From: Chondrosia reniformis
Lineage: Eukaryota > Porifera > Demospongiae > Chondrillida > Chondrillidae
Assembly: GCA_947172415.1 (NCBI GenBank)
Contig: OX359192.1
Location: 8,553,401 to 8,617,400, forward strand
DNA: 64,000 bases
Reading direction: 5' to 3'
A model generated the notes under the pieces. It worked only from the letters and a program-made list of their open reading frames with translations. It was not told where the DNA came from and searched no databases. Below are positions 1-12,500 of this stretch, piece after piece. The first letter of the stretch is position 1. Each line of letters opens with the position of its first letter. The position numbers and the translations under genes are program-made.

Positions 1-314
1 ATAGAACATCAAAATTTTTAAAACTCTTTGGATATGCTTTAAGGATGTCTGTGAATGCTGACAACAAGTTTCAGCTTCACATCTTTCCAATTGACAGAGT
101 TACAGCACTAAATGTACATTAGATTCTTGTATACAAATTTAATGTATGGTGAGAGATAGGACAAATATGAGTGAACATCAAAATTTGTAAAACTCTTTGG
201 ATATGCTTTATGTATGTCTATGAATGTTGACAAGAAGTTTCAGCTTCACATCTTTCCAATTGACAGAGTTATTGCACTAAATGTACATTAGATTCTTGTA
301 TAGAAATTTAATGT

Positions 315-1039
315 ACGGGAGTTTCGTAATAATATAAATGGCCGACCTAGAGAAGGGAATATTGAAAATACGGTACTTTTATATGTATATTTTGAATGAC
401 GAGAACGCTTTTAAAGATTTTAATACACATGGATATTCACTCTGTAATACTTGATTGTTTTGAAGTAGTATCTGTCCATATTATAATATATGGATGTCGC
501 TAAAATGAAAAATCGTCAATCGACTGCTAAAGAAACTCCAAAGGAAAAAAATTGGACCATACCGAACGCTACCATCCACGACGCTCAGAGGCCGGGATCG
601 GTGGTAACGCTCTGCCGAGTTGAGCTTTGGGTGTCACTTGCGTGAGAAGAACCAGTTCTTCTCGATATGGCCGACTCATATGAATCCTAAGATATCAGAT
701 GCCAATCCCACATTACGTGGAACCCCCCGAAATCCGGATTATTGGTGAGCACGTCTCTATGGCACCAACCGATTAGGAGACAGCTTCAGAGTCTAAGCGC
801 TACCAACCTCTATGGGAACCGCAACCACCATAGAGATGTGTCCAGGTAGGCCTACTATTATAAGGTTTTATCTTCTATTTAAATAAAGTAATTACCTATG
901 AAAACGCTTGTGGTTGGCGAATCTTCAATACTTTAGAATAGGGTATTTTTCGATCTGCAGTAACTCGGGTATCCTTTTTTGAACTTTTACAAAACTAGCA
1001 GGATATACTGTATAGCTATATGTGCATACAGCCAAGAGG
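315..1039. repeat. Non-satellite module in the satellite array, copy 1
   Basis: This stretch is unlike the flanking 169-bp monomers and has higher local G+C (about 530-850). It recurs almost identically at 3672-4396, an offset of 3357 bp. It contains the perfect 20-bp palindrome GAGAAGAACCAGTTCTTCTC (644-663) and an imperfect inverted pair around CTCTATGG/CCATAGAG (about 750-840). I found no open frame and no recognisable tRNA A/B boxes or 5S features. It may be a fixed insertion amplified with the array, or a functional segment of the higher-order unit. Confidence 0.85.
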
Positions 1040-3671
1040 TTTCAGCTTCATATCCTTCCAATTGACAGAGTTACGGCACTAAATGTAGATTAGATTCTTG
1101 TATACAAATTTAAAGTATGGTGAGATACGTATAGGGCAAATATGAGTGAACATCAAAATTTGTAAAACTCTTTGGATATACTTTAAGGATAGCTGTGAAT
1201 GCTGACAGGAAGTTTCAGCTTCACATCTTTCCAATTGACAGAGTTACTGAGTTACAGCACTAAATGTACATTAGATTCTTGTACGTACGTATACAAATTT
1301 AATGTATGGTGAGAGATAGGGCAAATATGAGTGAACATCAAAATTTGCAAAACTCTTTGGATATGCTTTAAGGATGTCTGTGAATGCTGACAGCAAGTTT
1401 CAGCTTCACATCTTTCCAATTGACAGAGTTATTGCACTAAATGTACATTAGATTCTTGTATACAAATTTAATGTATGGTGAGAGATAGGGCAAATATGAG
1501 TGAACATTAAAATTTGCAAAACTCTTTGGATATGTTTTATGGATGTCTGTGAATGCTGACAGCAAGTTTCAGCTTCACATCTTTCCAATTGACAGAGTTA
1601 CAGCACTAAATGTACATTAGATTCTGCTATACAAATTTAATGTATGGTGAGAGATAGGGCAAATATGAGTGAACATCAAAATTTGTAAAACTCTTTGGAT
1701 ATGCTTTATGTATGTCTGTGAATGCTGACAACAAGTTTCAGCTTCACATCTTTCCAATTGACAGAGTTATTGCACTAAATGCACATTAGATTCTTGTATA
1801 CAAATTTAATGTATGGTGAGAGATAGGGCAAATATGAGTGAACATTAAAATTTGCAAAACTCTTTGGATATGTTTTATGGATGTCTGTGAATGCTGACAG
1901 CAAGTTTCAGCTTCACATCTTTCCAATTGACAGAGTTACAGCACTAAATGTACATTAGATTCTGCTATACAAATTTAATGTATGGTGAGAGATAGGGCAA
2001 ATATGAGTGAACATCAAAATTTGTAAAACTCTTTGGATATGCTTTATGTATGTCTGTGAATGCTGACAACAAGTTTCAGCTTCACATCTTTCCAATTGAC
2101 AGAGTTATTGAACTAAATGTACATTAGATTCTTGCATACAAATTTAATGTATGGTGAGAGATAGGGCAAATATGAGTGAACATCAAAATTTGTAAAACTT
2201 TTTGGATATGCTTTATGTATGTCTGTGAATGCTGACAACAAGTTTCAGCTTCACATCTTTCCAATTGACAGAGCTACAGCACTAAATGTACATTAGATTC
2301 TTGTATACAAATTTAATGTATGGTGAGAGATTGGGCAAATATGATAGAACATCAAAATTTGTAAAACTCTTTGGATATGCTTTAAGGATGTCTGTGAATG
2401 CTGACAACAAGTTTCGGCTTCACATCTTTCCAATTGACAGAGTTACAGCACTAAATGTACATTAGATTCTTGTATACAAATTTAAAGTATGGTGAGATAT
2501 AGGGCAAATATGATAGAACATCAAAATTTGTAAAACTCTTTGGATATGCTTTAAGGATGTCTGTGAATGCTGACAACAAGTTTCAGCTTCACATCTTTCC
2601 AATTGACAGAGTTACAGCACTAAATGTACATTAGATTCTTGTATACAAATTTAAAGTATGGTGAGAGATAGGGCAAATATGAGTGAACATCAAAATTTGC
2701 AAAACTCTTTGGATATGCTTTAAGGATGTCTGTGAATGCTGACAGCAAGTTTCAGCTTCACATCTTTCCAATTGACAGAGTTACAGCACTAAATGTACAT
2801 TAGATTCTTGTATACAAATTTAATGTATGGTGAGAGATAGGGCAAATATGAGTGAACATTAAAATTTGCAAAACTCTTTGGATATGCTTTAAGGATGTCT
2901 GTGAATGCTGACAGCAAGTTTCAGCTTCACATCTTTCCAATTGACAGAGTTACAGCACTAAATGTAGATTAGATTCTTGTATACAAATTTAAAGTATGGT
3001 GAGAGATAGGGCAAATATGATAGAACATCAAAATTTTTAAAACTCTTTGGATATGCTTTAAGGATGTCTGTGAATGCTGACAACAAGTTTCGGCTTCACA
3101 TCTTTCCAATTGACAGAGTTACAGCACTAAATGTACATTAGATTCTTGTATACAAATTTAAAGTATGGTGAGATATAGGGCAAATATGAGTGAACATCAA
3201 AATTTGCAAAACTCTTTGGATATGCTTTAAGGATGTCTGTGAATGCTGACAGCAAGTTTCAGCTTCACATCTTTCCAATTGACAGAGTTACAGCACTAAA
3301 TGTACATTAGATTCTTGTATACAAATTTAAAGTATGGTGAGAGATAGGGCAAATATGATAGAACATCAAAATTTTTAAAACTCTTTGGATATGCTTTAAG
3401 GATGTCTGTGAATGCTGACAACAAGTTTCAGCTTCACATCTTTCCAATTGACAGAGCTACAGCACTAAATGTACATTAGATTCTTGTATACAAATTTAAT
3501 GTATGGTGAGAGATAGGACAAATATGAGTGAACATCAAAATTTGTAAAACTCTTTGGATATGCTTTATGTATGTCTATGAATGTTGACAAGAAGTTTCAG
3601 CTTCACATCTTTCCAATTGACAGAGTTATTGCACTAAATGTACATTAGATTCTTGTATAGAAATTTAATGT

Positions 3672-4396
3672 ACGGGAGTTTCGTAATAATATAAATGGCC
3701 GACCTAGAGAAGGGAATATTGAAAATACGGTACTTTTATATGTATATTTTGAATGACGAGAACGCTTTTAAAGATTTTAATACACATGGATATTCACTCT
3801 GTAATACTTGATTGTTTTGAAGTAGTATCTGTCCATATTATAATATATGGATGTCGCTAAAATGAAAAATCGTCAATCGACTGCTAAAGAAACTCCAAAG
3901 GAAAAAAATTGGACCATACCGAACGCTACCATCCACGACGCTCAGAGGCCGGGATCGGTGGTAACGCTCTGCCGAGTTGAGCTTTGGGTGTCACTTGCGT
4001 GAGAAGAACCAGTTCTTCTCGATATGGCCGACTCATATGAATCCTAAGATATCAGATGCCAATCCCACATTACGTGGAACCCCCCGAAATCCGGATTATT
4101 GGTGAGCACGTCTCTATGGCACCAACCGATTAGGAGACAGCTTCAGAGTCTAAGCGCTACCAACCTCTATGGGAACCGCAACCACCATAGAGATGTGTCC
4201 AGGTAGGCCTACTATTATAAGGTTTTATCTTCTATTTAAATAAAGTAATTGCCTATGAAAACGCTTGTGGTTGTCGAATCTTCAATACTTTAGAATAGGG
4301 TATTTTTCGATCTGCAGTAACTCGGGTATCCTTTTTTGAACTTTTACAAAACTAGCAGGATATACTGTATAGCTATATGTGCATACAGCCAAGAGG
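3672..4396. repeat. Non-satellite module in the satellite array, copy 2
   Basis: Near-identical second copy of the 315-1039 module; the palindrome is at 4001-4020. The flanking satellite is shared too (roughly 1-1130 matches 3358-4480), so the repeated unit is a higher-order block of about 3.36 kb and not only the module. Confidence 0.85.
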
Positions 4397-4828
4397 TTTC
4401 AGCTTCATATCCTTCCAATTGACAGAGTTACGGCACTAAATGTAGATTAGATTCTTGTATACAAATTTAAAGTATGGTGAGAGATAGGGCAAATATGAGT
4501 GAACATCAAAATTTGTAAAACTCTTTGGATATGCTTTATGTATGTCTGTGAATGCTGACAACAAGTTTCAGCTTCACATCTTTCCAATTGACAGAGTTAT
4601 TGAACTAAATGTACAATAGATTCTTGCATACAAATTTAATGTATGGTGAGAGATAGGGCAAATATGAGTGAACATCAAAATTTGTAAAACTCTTTGGATA
4701 TGCTTTAAGGATGTCTGTGAATGCTGACAACAAGTTTCAGCTTCACATCTTTCCAATTGACAGAGCTACAGCACTAAATGTACATTAGATTCTTGTATAC
4801 AAATTTAATGTATGGTGAGAGATACGTA

Positions 4829-6170
4829 TGGGGAAAGATGGGCAAATGTGAGTAAAAATAAAAATTACCAAAACTCATCAGAAATGTTTAATAGATGCCT
4901 GGAAATGTTGACACCAAGTCTTAGCTTGATATCTTTCCATTTGAAAGAGTAACAGAACTAAAAGTACATAAATTCCTACTATGCGAAACTCTATGTATGG
5001 GGAAAGATAGGGCAAATGTGAGTAAAGATAAAAATTACCAAAACTCATCAGAAATGTTTATTAGATGCCTGGAAATGCTGACACAAAGTCTTAGCGTGAT
5101 ATGTTTCTATTCGATAGAGTAACAGAACTAAAAGTACATAAATTCCTACTATGCAAACTCTATGTATGGGGAAAGATAGGGCAAATGTGAGTAAAAATAA
5201 AAATTACCTAAACTCATCAGAAATGTTTAATAGATGCCTGGAAATGCTGACACCAAGTCTTAGCTTGATATCTTTCCATTTGATAGAGTTACAGAACTAA
5301 AAGTACATAAATTCCTATTATGCAAACTCTATGTATGGGAAAAGATAGGGCAAATGTGAGTAAAAATAAAAATTATCAAAACTCATCAGAAATGTTTATT
5401 AGATGCCTGGAAATGCTGACACAAAGTCTTAGCGTGATATGTTTCTATTCGATAGAGTAACAGAACTAAAAGTACATAAATTCCTACTATGCAAACTCTA
5501 TGTATGGGGAAAGATAGGGCAAATGTGAGCAAAAATAAAAATTACCAAAACTCATCAGAAATGTTTAATACATGTCTGTGAATCCTGACACCAAGTCTTA
5601 GCTTGATATCTTTCCATTTGATAGAGTTACAGAACTAAAAGTACATAAATTCCTATTATGCAAACTCTATGTACGTATGGGGAAAGATAGGGCAAATGTG
5701 AGTAAAAATAAAAATTAACAAAACTCATCAGAAATGTTTAATACATGTCTGTGAATCCTGACACCAAGTCTTAGCTTGATATCTTTCCATTTGATAGAGT
5801 TACAGAACTAAAAGTACATAAATTCCTATTATGCAAACTCTATGTACGTATGGGGAAAGATAGGGCAAATGTGAGTAAAAATAAAAATTATCAAAACTCA
5901 TCAGAAATGTTTATTAGATGCCTGGAAATGCTGACACAAAGTCTTAGCGTGATATGTTTCTATTCGATAGAGTAACAGAACTAAAAGTACATAAATTCCT
6001 ACTATGCAAACTCTATGTATGGGGAAAGATAGGGCAAATGTGAGCAAAAATAAAAATTAACAAAACTCAACAGAAATGTTTAATAGATGCCTGTGAATCC
6101 TGACACAAAGTCTTAGCTTGATACCTTTCCATTTGATGAAGTTACAAAACTAAAAGTATATAAATTCCTA
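4829..6170. repeat. 169-170-bp satellite, subfamily B
   Basis: About eight tandem monomers of 169-170 bp follow directly after subfamily A. The layout is recognisably homologous to A: CTTTCCATTTGATAGAG matches CTTTCCAATTGACAGAG, and GGGGAAAGATAGGGCAAATGTGAG matches GAGAGATAGGGCAAATATGAG. Many positions differ, for example CTCATCAGAAATGTTTA replaces CTCTTTGGATATGCTTTA. B monomers resemble each other more than they resemble A, so the two blocks amplified separately. A 14-base G run follows at about 6231-6244, then unique sequence up to the first gene. Confidence 0.9.
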
Positions 6171-6505
6171 GGGTTATCACTTATGACTTATGTTAAAGCT
6201 GTAATTAGTGCATCTAATACAGACCATTTTAGGGGGGGGGGGGGTTGTTTGGCCATATCTTCCTTCAAAGGCTACCAAAGTCTCAGTAATAAGTTTTGCA
6301 TGAAGGAAGATTCAGTGGAGTATTTCAAGTTGTTCCCTCTAGCCTGATAGGATTATTATTGCGGAAGAACTGTATGCTCATACGTAGTAAGACCCTCTTC
6401 ACATGCATTTTATAATGAGATAAATATATTTAGAAAGATGAATGAATACGGCAAATAATTGCTTTTTCAATATAGTTGTGTGTGATTGTGACTCGTGACC
6501 CTAAA

Positions 6506-9500
6506 ATGGCTGTCAGTATTCCGACATTGGTCCTTGTACTGTTAATTCCTACACTCATCACAGCCCAGGTAATTCCGAATGAGGCCTGGGACTACGAGCA
6601 GGTCAGAGAGGGAGCGCACATGTTTTGGTGGCTCTATGGAGCTAATAGTTCAAAACGGGATGATCTGCCGCTAGTAATGTGGCTGCAGGTATGTGCATAC
6701 GTATGTTTACGGCCTGGTGGTGCTAGTGCGTCTTTCCTCATCGAAAACGTGTACAATTGTATTCTTTCAGTGTTTGCTTTATTTTCCATTTCAGTCCTGT
6801 TTGCGAAAGCACAAATAATGGACACTACATTAATATTTTGTTTCGAATACCAATATATGTTTTATCGTCCATAGGGCGGTCCAGGTGCCTCTTCAACAGG
6901 ATTTGGTAACTTTATCGAGCTTGGTCCCCTAAATGTCAACCTCCAGCCCAGGAAGTTCACGTGGGTGAGCAGAGATTGTATTACTGTGAAGACACCAATT
7001 TAACTGCATCACAATAATGTTGCTTTAGGAGAGAGGTATCCTATTGACAATTATAAAAGTTGTTTTATAATTAATGTGCCTACATGTAAAGCCAGATCTT
7101 AATTATATTCATAGCTTGTTAGTGAAGCAACCTTCAGTTAGTTTAATGAAAGATTTGTTGCTAAATGTTGACAACCAAATATGGTCATTTTCAATTAAAT
7201 CCAAATTATGAAATAATGCTTGTCTGTTCTAGAAGAGTTGCATAAATGATTTCACAATTTAACCTTTAAGTGGTTATGCAAATGTTACCTGTCATATCTT
7301 TGTGGAGATATTGTGCAATCCTTCAATCAAACCAGCAAATTACCAGACTCTGCATGTAACATAAAGCAAAATACTTACAGATAAATGGGACCCCGTAAAA
7401 CCAGGTATGACAGGAAGTGAATGGGGAATGGGGTCCCCAGAGAGGCCTTTACTAACTATTCAATTGACCATCATTTGATTTCATGCTCTTAAATTTCTCA
7501 CAAGCTTCATCAGTGACCCTTGACCTCACACTTTGCTTCAAATTATTTACTGACCCCTAACAATTCTATTGCACTGAAATCTTATTTGAAGCCAGGCCCC
7601 ATTATATTGGTTTGGCTGGTTCACATACTGTAATCTTCATTTATTGGAATTACACTTAATAGGATGAGAAAAATGCTAATTGATTTACTTGAGATTGATT
7701 TAAAATTTCACTTGGTGAAGGACCCTAAATTGATTTCTAACAAAACCAATTAGTGGGCATGTACCAACAATTGTATTAAACTAGGAACTCCTACAACTTG
7801 ACAATAATGCTAAAGCTAAGAGCTCCTTCAGAGAAGATGAGGCTCTGATGTAACATTTGACTTACAGCTGAAGTAGGACACTTTCCTATAGTACTGGATG
7901 GCATTCTAGAGTTGCTAAGTAACTCAGACTTTTGAAAAGGGATTGGTCAACATCCAACACCTTTACCACTACACAATTGTAACATATATATTCCTAATTA
8001 GACAGCAAATGATTAGAAGGTCCTTTTTGTACCATTATTTTTGTGCAGGTGTCAAAGGCAAACATTTTATTTGTGGACAATCCAGTTGGTACAGGATATA
8101 GTTATGTTGAAAACTCAAACCTCTTCACCAAGAATGTGGAAGAGATTGCACAAGATTTGGTAGCCTTATTTGGTGCTGTCTTAAAGAAACATCCCCAGTT
8201 GGAGGTAAACAAATGTGTTTTGATATGCTCTGTAAATTGCATAACATTTGGTGTTTCTCTAGCGTTACCTACATGAAGTGAAATCACACCTTTATTATAC
8301 TAAACAATTGAATTGTATTTATAAAATGCACAAAATTAAAGTAATTAATTAAATTGCTACCGAAAATCAAATTTCAGGTTACAGTGTACATGAAAAATCT
8401 AATACACCATTTTTCTTAGATGGGCCTATAGGGAACTAAACCTAATGAGGGCTTGGATTATTATTTTGAAATTTTATGTATTTGCTCAAGCTGTCAGTAG
8501 TTCCCTCGCATGCTGTCACTATCTGACATTTTTAATATCATAAAAATGAATGTGTTTAGATGGATAATCTTTCTTGTCAAACAGTCCTTACTTTGCATAT
8601 ATAATTGGTAAAGTTTTGAACTTTCTGGGGTCATGACTTGGAAAATACCTTTGGATTGCAAACTGTCAAGTGTGTAATTGTAATTCTATTAGCTGTCATA
8701 TGACCAGTCAGTCACAAATCCTTGGTATTCAACCCAATCTAATATAATCTTATTCTTATTATTAGTATTTTAATTATGACTTCTCAGGAGCAATGACATC
8801 ATGTAGTCTATTTTTGTACTGATATGGATATATTCATTATAGAAATTAAATTGATTTAAATTCATTTGTAATTTGCAATTTGTACAGATCTGTGGGTTAG
8901 ACTAGAAAAAAGAATATTTATTCAATCATGTTGTCTCCTTCCCAACCTGGTATATAGTTTTTATCCCAAATCAATTAGATCACATATACCACAGTTTTTG
9001 GAGGGAGTTGAGTTGATGACAGGGTTTGACCCCTGAGGTCTTTAATCTTTATGGTGCACAAAGGTCCCAATACAAGTCGAAAGTTTATTAGTCAAAGTGT
9101 TAATAGCTGACTTCATTGACCTGAGAAAGTGTAACCTGAAGTGTCTTGTTAGGTTGTAGATTTTAGTACTAGGAATGTGTTGAATACCTAAATTATATAT
9201 ATAAATATGCATATTATTATAAGCATATGTGTAATTATAATTATCATGTGTACTGCATGTAAAAGTGTAAATGATACATTACTAAATATATTGTTTTTCT
9301 CTGTGGTTAAATAATACCTTTGATGTTGTCTGTAGAAAAACCCTTTTTATATATTTTGTGAATCCTACGGAGGAAAAATGACCGCAGCCTTTGGAGTGGC
9401 ACTGAATCAGGTGAGGGAAATGAATGAGCGGGGTTTTCCTCCAGCCTTACTTAATGTTTGGAATGGGACAGTGTTTGGTGCCACTGAATGTAATTGACTA

Positions 9501-12500
9501 ATAAGAGCAATGATTGGGTTTCATTAGTTCTATGATGTTGAAACCATATTGTGCATACACAGGGACATGCCACACAGATTCAATATGGCTCCCTTGACAT
9601 TAATGCCAAAGGATTAAATAATTACAGGGAGTTACTACGCCTGACCAACCAAGATCAGACTTGGATCACTTGATTGTATGATGTAACTCTAAGTGGAAAT
9701 TTTAAATGAGAGCAACACGTTTGGGTTATGAGAATTTCAGTTTCAGTATTTGTTAGATGTGTCTCCCACATAACATCTTGTTCAATATTGTAATTATCAA
9801 ATCCTTCCGACCTTTTAATCTGGTCGAGGTCATTTGTATGTTGTGCTAAGTGTTATGGAACAGTTCTCCTTTGTTGTCACTGTAAGCTTATGGCATGGTT
9901 GTGTTACACTCCACTGGTTCTTGTTTGTCCACAGGCCATTAAGAACAAGACACTTTCCTGCAACTTTAAGGGAGTTGCACTCGGAGATTCCTGGATATCG
10001 CCTGTTGGTATGTATCACACAATCTACTTAAATGTTATTGAGTTACATGTAGTGTATGGGGACAGGACAGCATTCATCTGACCTACCATGGATTCCTTGT
10101 GAGAATCATGTTATTCAGTTCTTGGTGCTGACAAAATAAATAAATTGAATCTGAAGAGATTAAAGTACCTTGTTAATGAATCATTTGTGGTGGCTTAAAG
10201 GCCTGCTTTCCGACCAATGTGGTCCATGTGGTCCCCTTCCTAAAGGACCCCACATTTTCATGTTCGATATATCTGCATTATACACATGTTAATCTGTGAC
10301 CAAAGTGTTTAGTTTAATTTCAATCCATCTTTCCTAACAGATACAGTGGCTTCATGGGGCCCCTACTTGCAAGCTTTGGTAAGGATGCATCTGATTCATA
10401 ACTACTTTCATAATTAGGCATTAGGTTTGGTTGCCATGACAACATTGGAGAATTTCTTTGTATTAAATGGTTTCCCATTTTCCCTTGAATGATATCCATC
10501 CTTTAGAGAGGAGATCAAAGGACAGATTGTATTTAATGATTCTTTTGTTCTTATGACTATTTAATACCTTCCTTCAAAAAGGACGTACTTTATAGTATCC
10601 CACAAATAATCAATGCACCATTCTCTTACATGCTATACATCTACTTTGGAGTAAAAGGCCTATAGGGAACTAAACCTATGAGAGAATATTAATGAACATA
10701 ATTCAATGAATGAAACACACACTGCTTGGTTTTATTGCAAATATAATTCAATTAACATAATAATTGTGAAATGCATTATTTGGCTAAGTTATACAATTGT
10801 ATATATGTATGTATGAGAGTGAGTGTGATTGATTGCAGATGTGGAATTATGAAATGATTGCTATACCTGATTGGTATACAGGCCTTCCTTGTGGCACATT
10901 GTATACCCACGACACATGTTCTCCATATAGTCTCTCGTCAATTCCGCCAACCTTGCTGACATGAACACCACTGTAAATGAGATTAGAACAGCCATGAAGG
11001 ACGGAAAGTTCAATGAAGCAACAGAGCTTTGGGGAACACTGGAAGATCAAGTTGAAGAGGTAATGATGTGACTGGTTGCTGTATGCAAGATTCACAGTAG
11101 TGACTGGTTGATATACATAAGGTTCAAGGTAGTGACTGGTTGATATACATAAGGTTCAAGGTAGTGACTGGTTGATATACATAAGGTTCAAGGTAGTGAC
11201 TGGTTAGAATTTTTGTAACAATGTTCCGATTCAAGTGATTGACTACACTGTAGTTGACTGACAGACTAATTACTGAAGACCTAGTAAACTGGTTCAAAAT
11301 AACTGTCCAAACTATTAAGTATAGGTACAACCAAGTTCATTTAAAACACTCTTATAAGATGATGATTTTGATGATTTTAATTCAAATTGGTATATGAAAA
11401 CAACATTTTAGTAAGTGTTAAAAAACTTGAAGTTAATCTGCCGCCCCCCAGCTGCCCTCCTGCCGCCCTCCTGCCGCCCTCCTGCCGCCCTCCTGCCGCC
11501 CCCCAGCTGCCCTCCTGCCGCCCTCCAGCTGCCCTCCTGCCGCCCCCCAGCTGCCCTCCTGCCGCCCCCCAGCTGCCCTCCTGCCGCCCCCAGCTGCCCT
11601 CCTGCCGCCCTCCTGCCGCCCCCCAGCTGCCCTCCAGCCGCCCTCCAGTTTCCCTCCTGCCGCCCTCCTGCTGCCCTCCTGCCGCCCTCCTGTTGCCCTC
11701 CTGCCGCCCTCCTGTTGCCCTCCTGCCGCCCTCCTGCCGCCCTCCTGTTGCCCTCCAGTTTCCCTCCTGCCGCCCTGCCGTCCTACTACCCTATTTATGC
11801 TAAATTGTGGGACTGCATATGTTCAATAGTGGTAACCATTATCTTATGTACATATACAATTACTTTTCTGTGCAGTACACTGATGGAGTGGACTTCTACA
11901 ACATTCTCATTCACAATGGTGATCCAAAAGTACTCAATTTCACAACTGGAGACCTTGGTTCCCGAGAAGGTAGAAGAGAGAAAGGCAAGTGTACCAGGTC
12001 CTCGTATTTACTTTGTAGTGATGTGTCCTGACTATTGCTATATATCACTTCATGTCATTATTATCTAAAATTTATTGTGGTAAGGCATATTGTACCAGAA
12101 CAGATGGAACTGAATAAAATCAATACTAATCAACCATGTTATGTATTGAATAGTTCATTGAGAACTACGGACACATGACATATGGATGTACATGGTAAGA
12201 TGCATTGTGTATGCGATAAATGCGAGTACAATAGTATCAAACTGTAATTGGTACCTGTTTTGAACAGCTTAATCAAAGAGCGTGCACTATGTAATCTGTC
12301 AGTTTGAATGGATTTATCAATAAGAATGCATTTTCATTAAATGAATTGTGTTAAAAATAATCTTATCACTTTCAGAATTAGCTGATATTAAAATTAAATG
12401 TGTGTATCTAGTCATTTGCTGGAATGAAATTATTAGTTCATCTATTCAAAGCTATTGTTATAAGAGGTGCATTGTTTTCTCAGAAATATATAGCATTTGG

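Larger units (their letters stand above)
1..4828. repeat. 169-bp satellite, subfamily A
   Basis: Tandem monomers recur every ~169 bp; successive copies of the segment CAGCTTCACATC start near 1401, 1570, 1739 and 1908. Each monomer carries the same landmarks in the same order: CTTTGGATATGCTTTA, TGAATGCTGACA, TTCCAATTGACAGAG, ACATTAGATTCTTG and GAGATAGGGCAAATATGA. Copies are very similar to each other, with a few substitutions and small indels. The array is interrupted twice by the same 725-bp module (315-1039 and 3672-4396). No credible coding frame is present. A monomer of near-nucleosome length could suggest centromeric or heterochromatic satellite, but that is inference. Confidence 0.95.

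Noticed and set aside
644..663. Heat-shock element
   Set aside because: The GAA and TTC arms are not at the 2-base spacing of consecutive HSE units; I keep it only as a palindrome.
530..860. tRNA-derived SINE or 5S rRNA in the satellite module
   Set aside because: The local G+C rise and a GGACCATACC string looked suggestive, but no A/B boxes or 5S secondary structure could be matched.
4574..4756. 60-aa minus-strand ORF
   Set aside because: Lies entirely in satellite sequence and matches no family.
1..6170. CRISPR-like array
   Set aside because: Monomers are contiguous ~169-bp satellite units without unique spacers, in a eukaryotic genome.
11970..11990. GC donor (AAG|GCAAGT) for SCPEP1 exon 8 as the main site
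   Set aside because: A canonical in-phase GT donor (AAG|GTAGAA) lies 15 bp upstream. The GC site is strong by consensus but not required, so it is listed only as an alternative.
11387..12068. Pro-rich 138-aa and 217-aa ORFs
   Set aside because: Minisatellite frames in a SCPEP1 intron; the 217-aa ORF also crosses exon 8 in the wrong frame.
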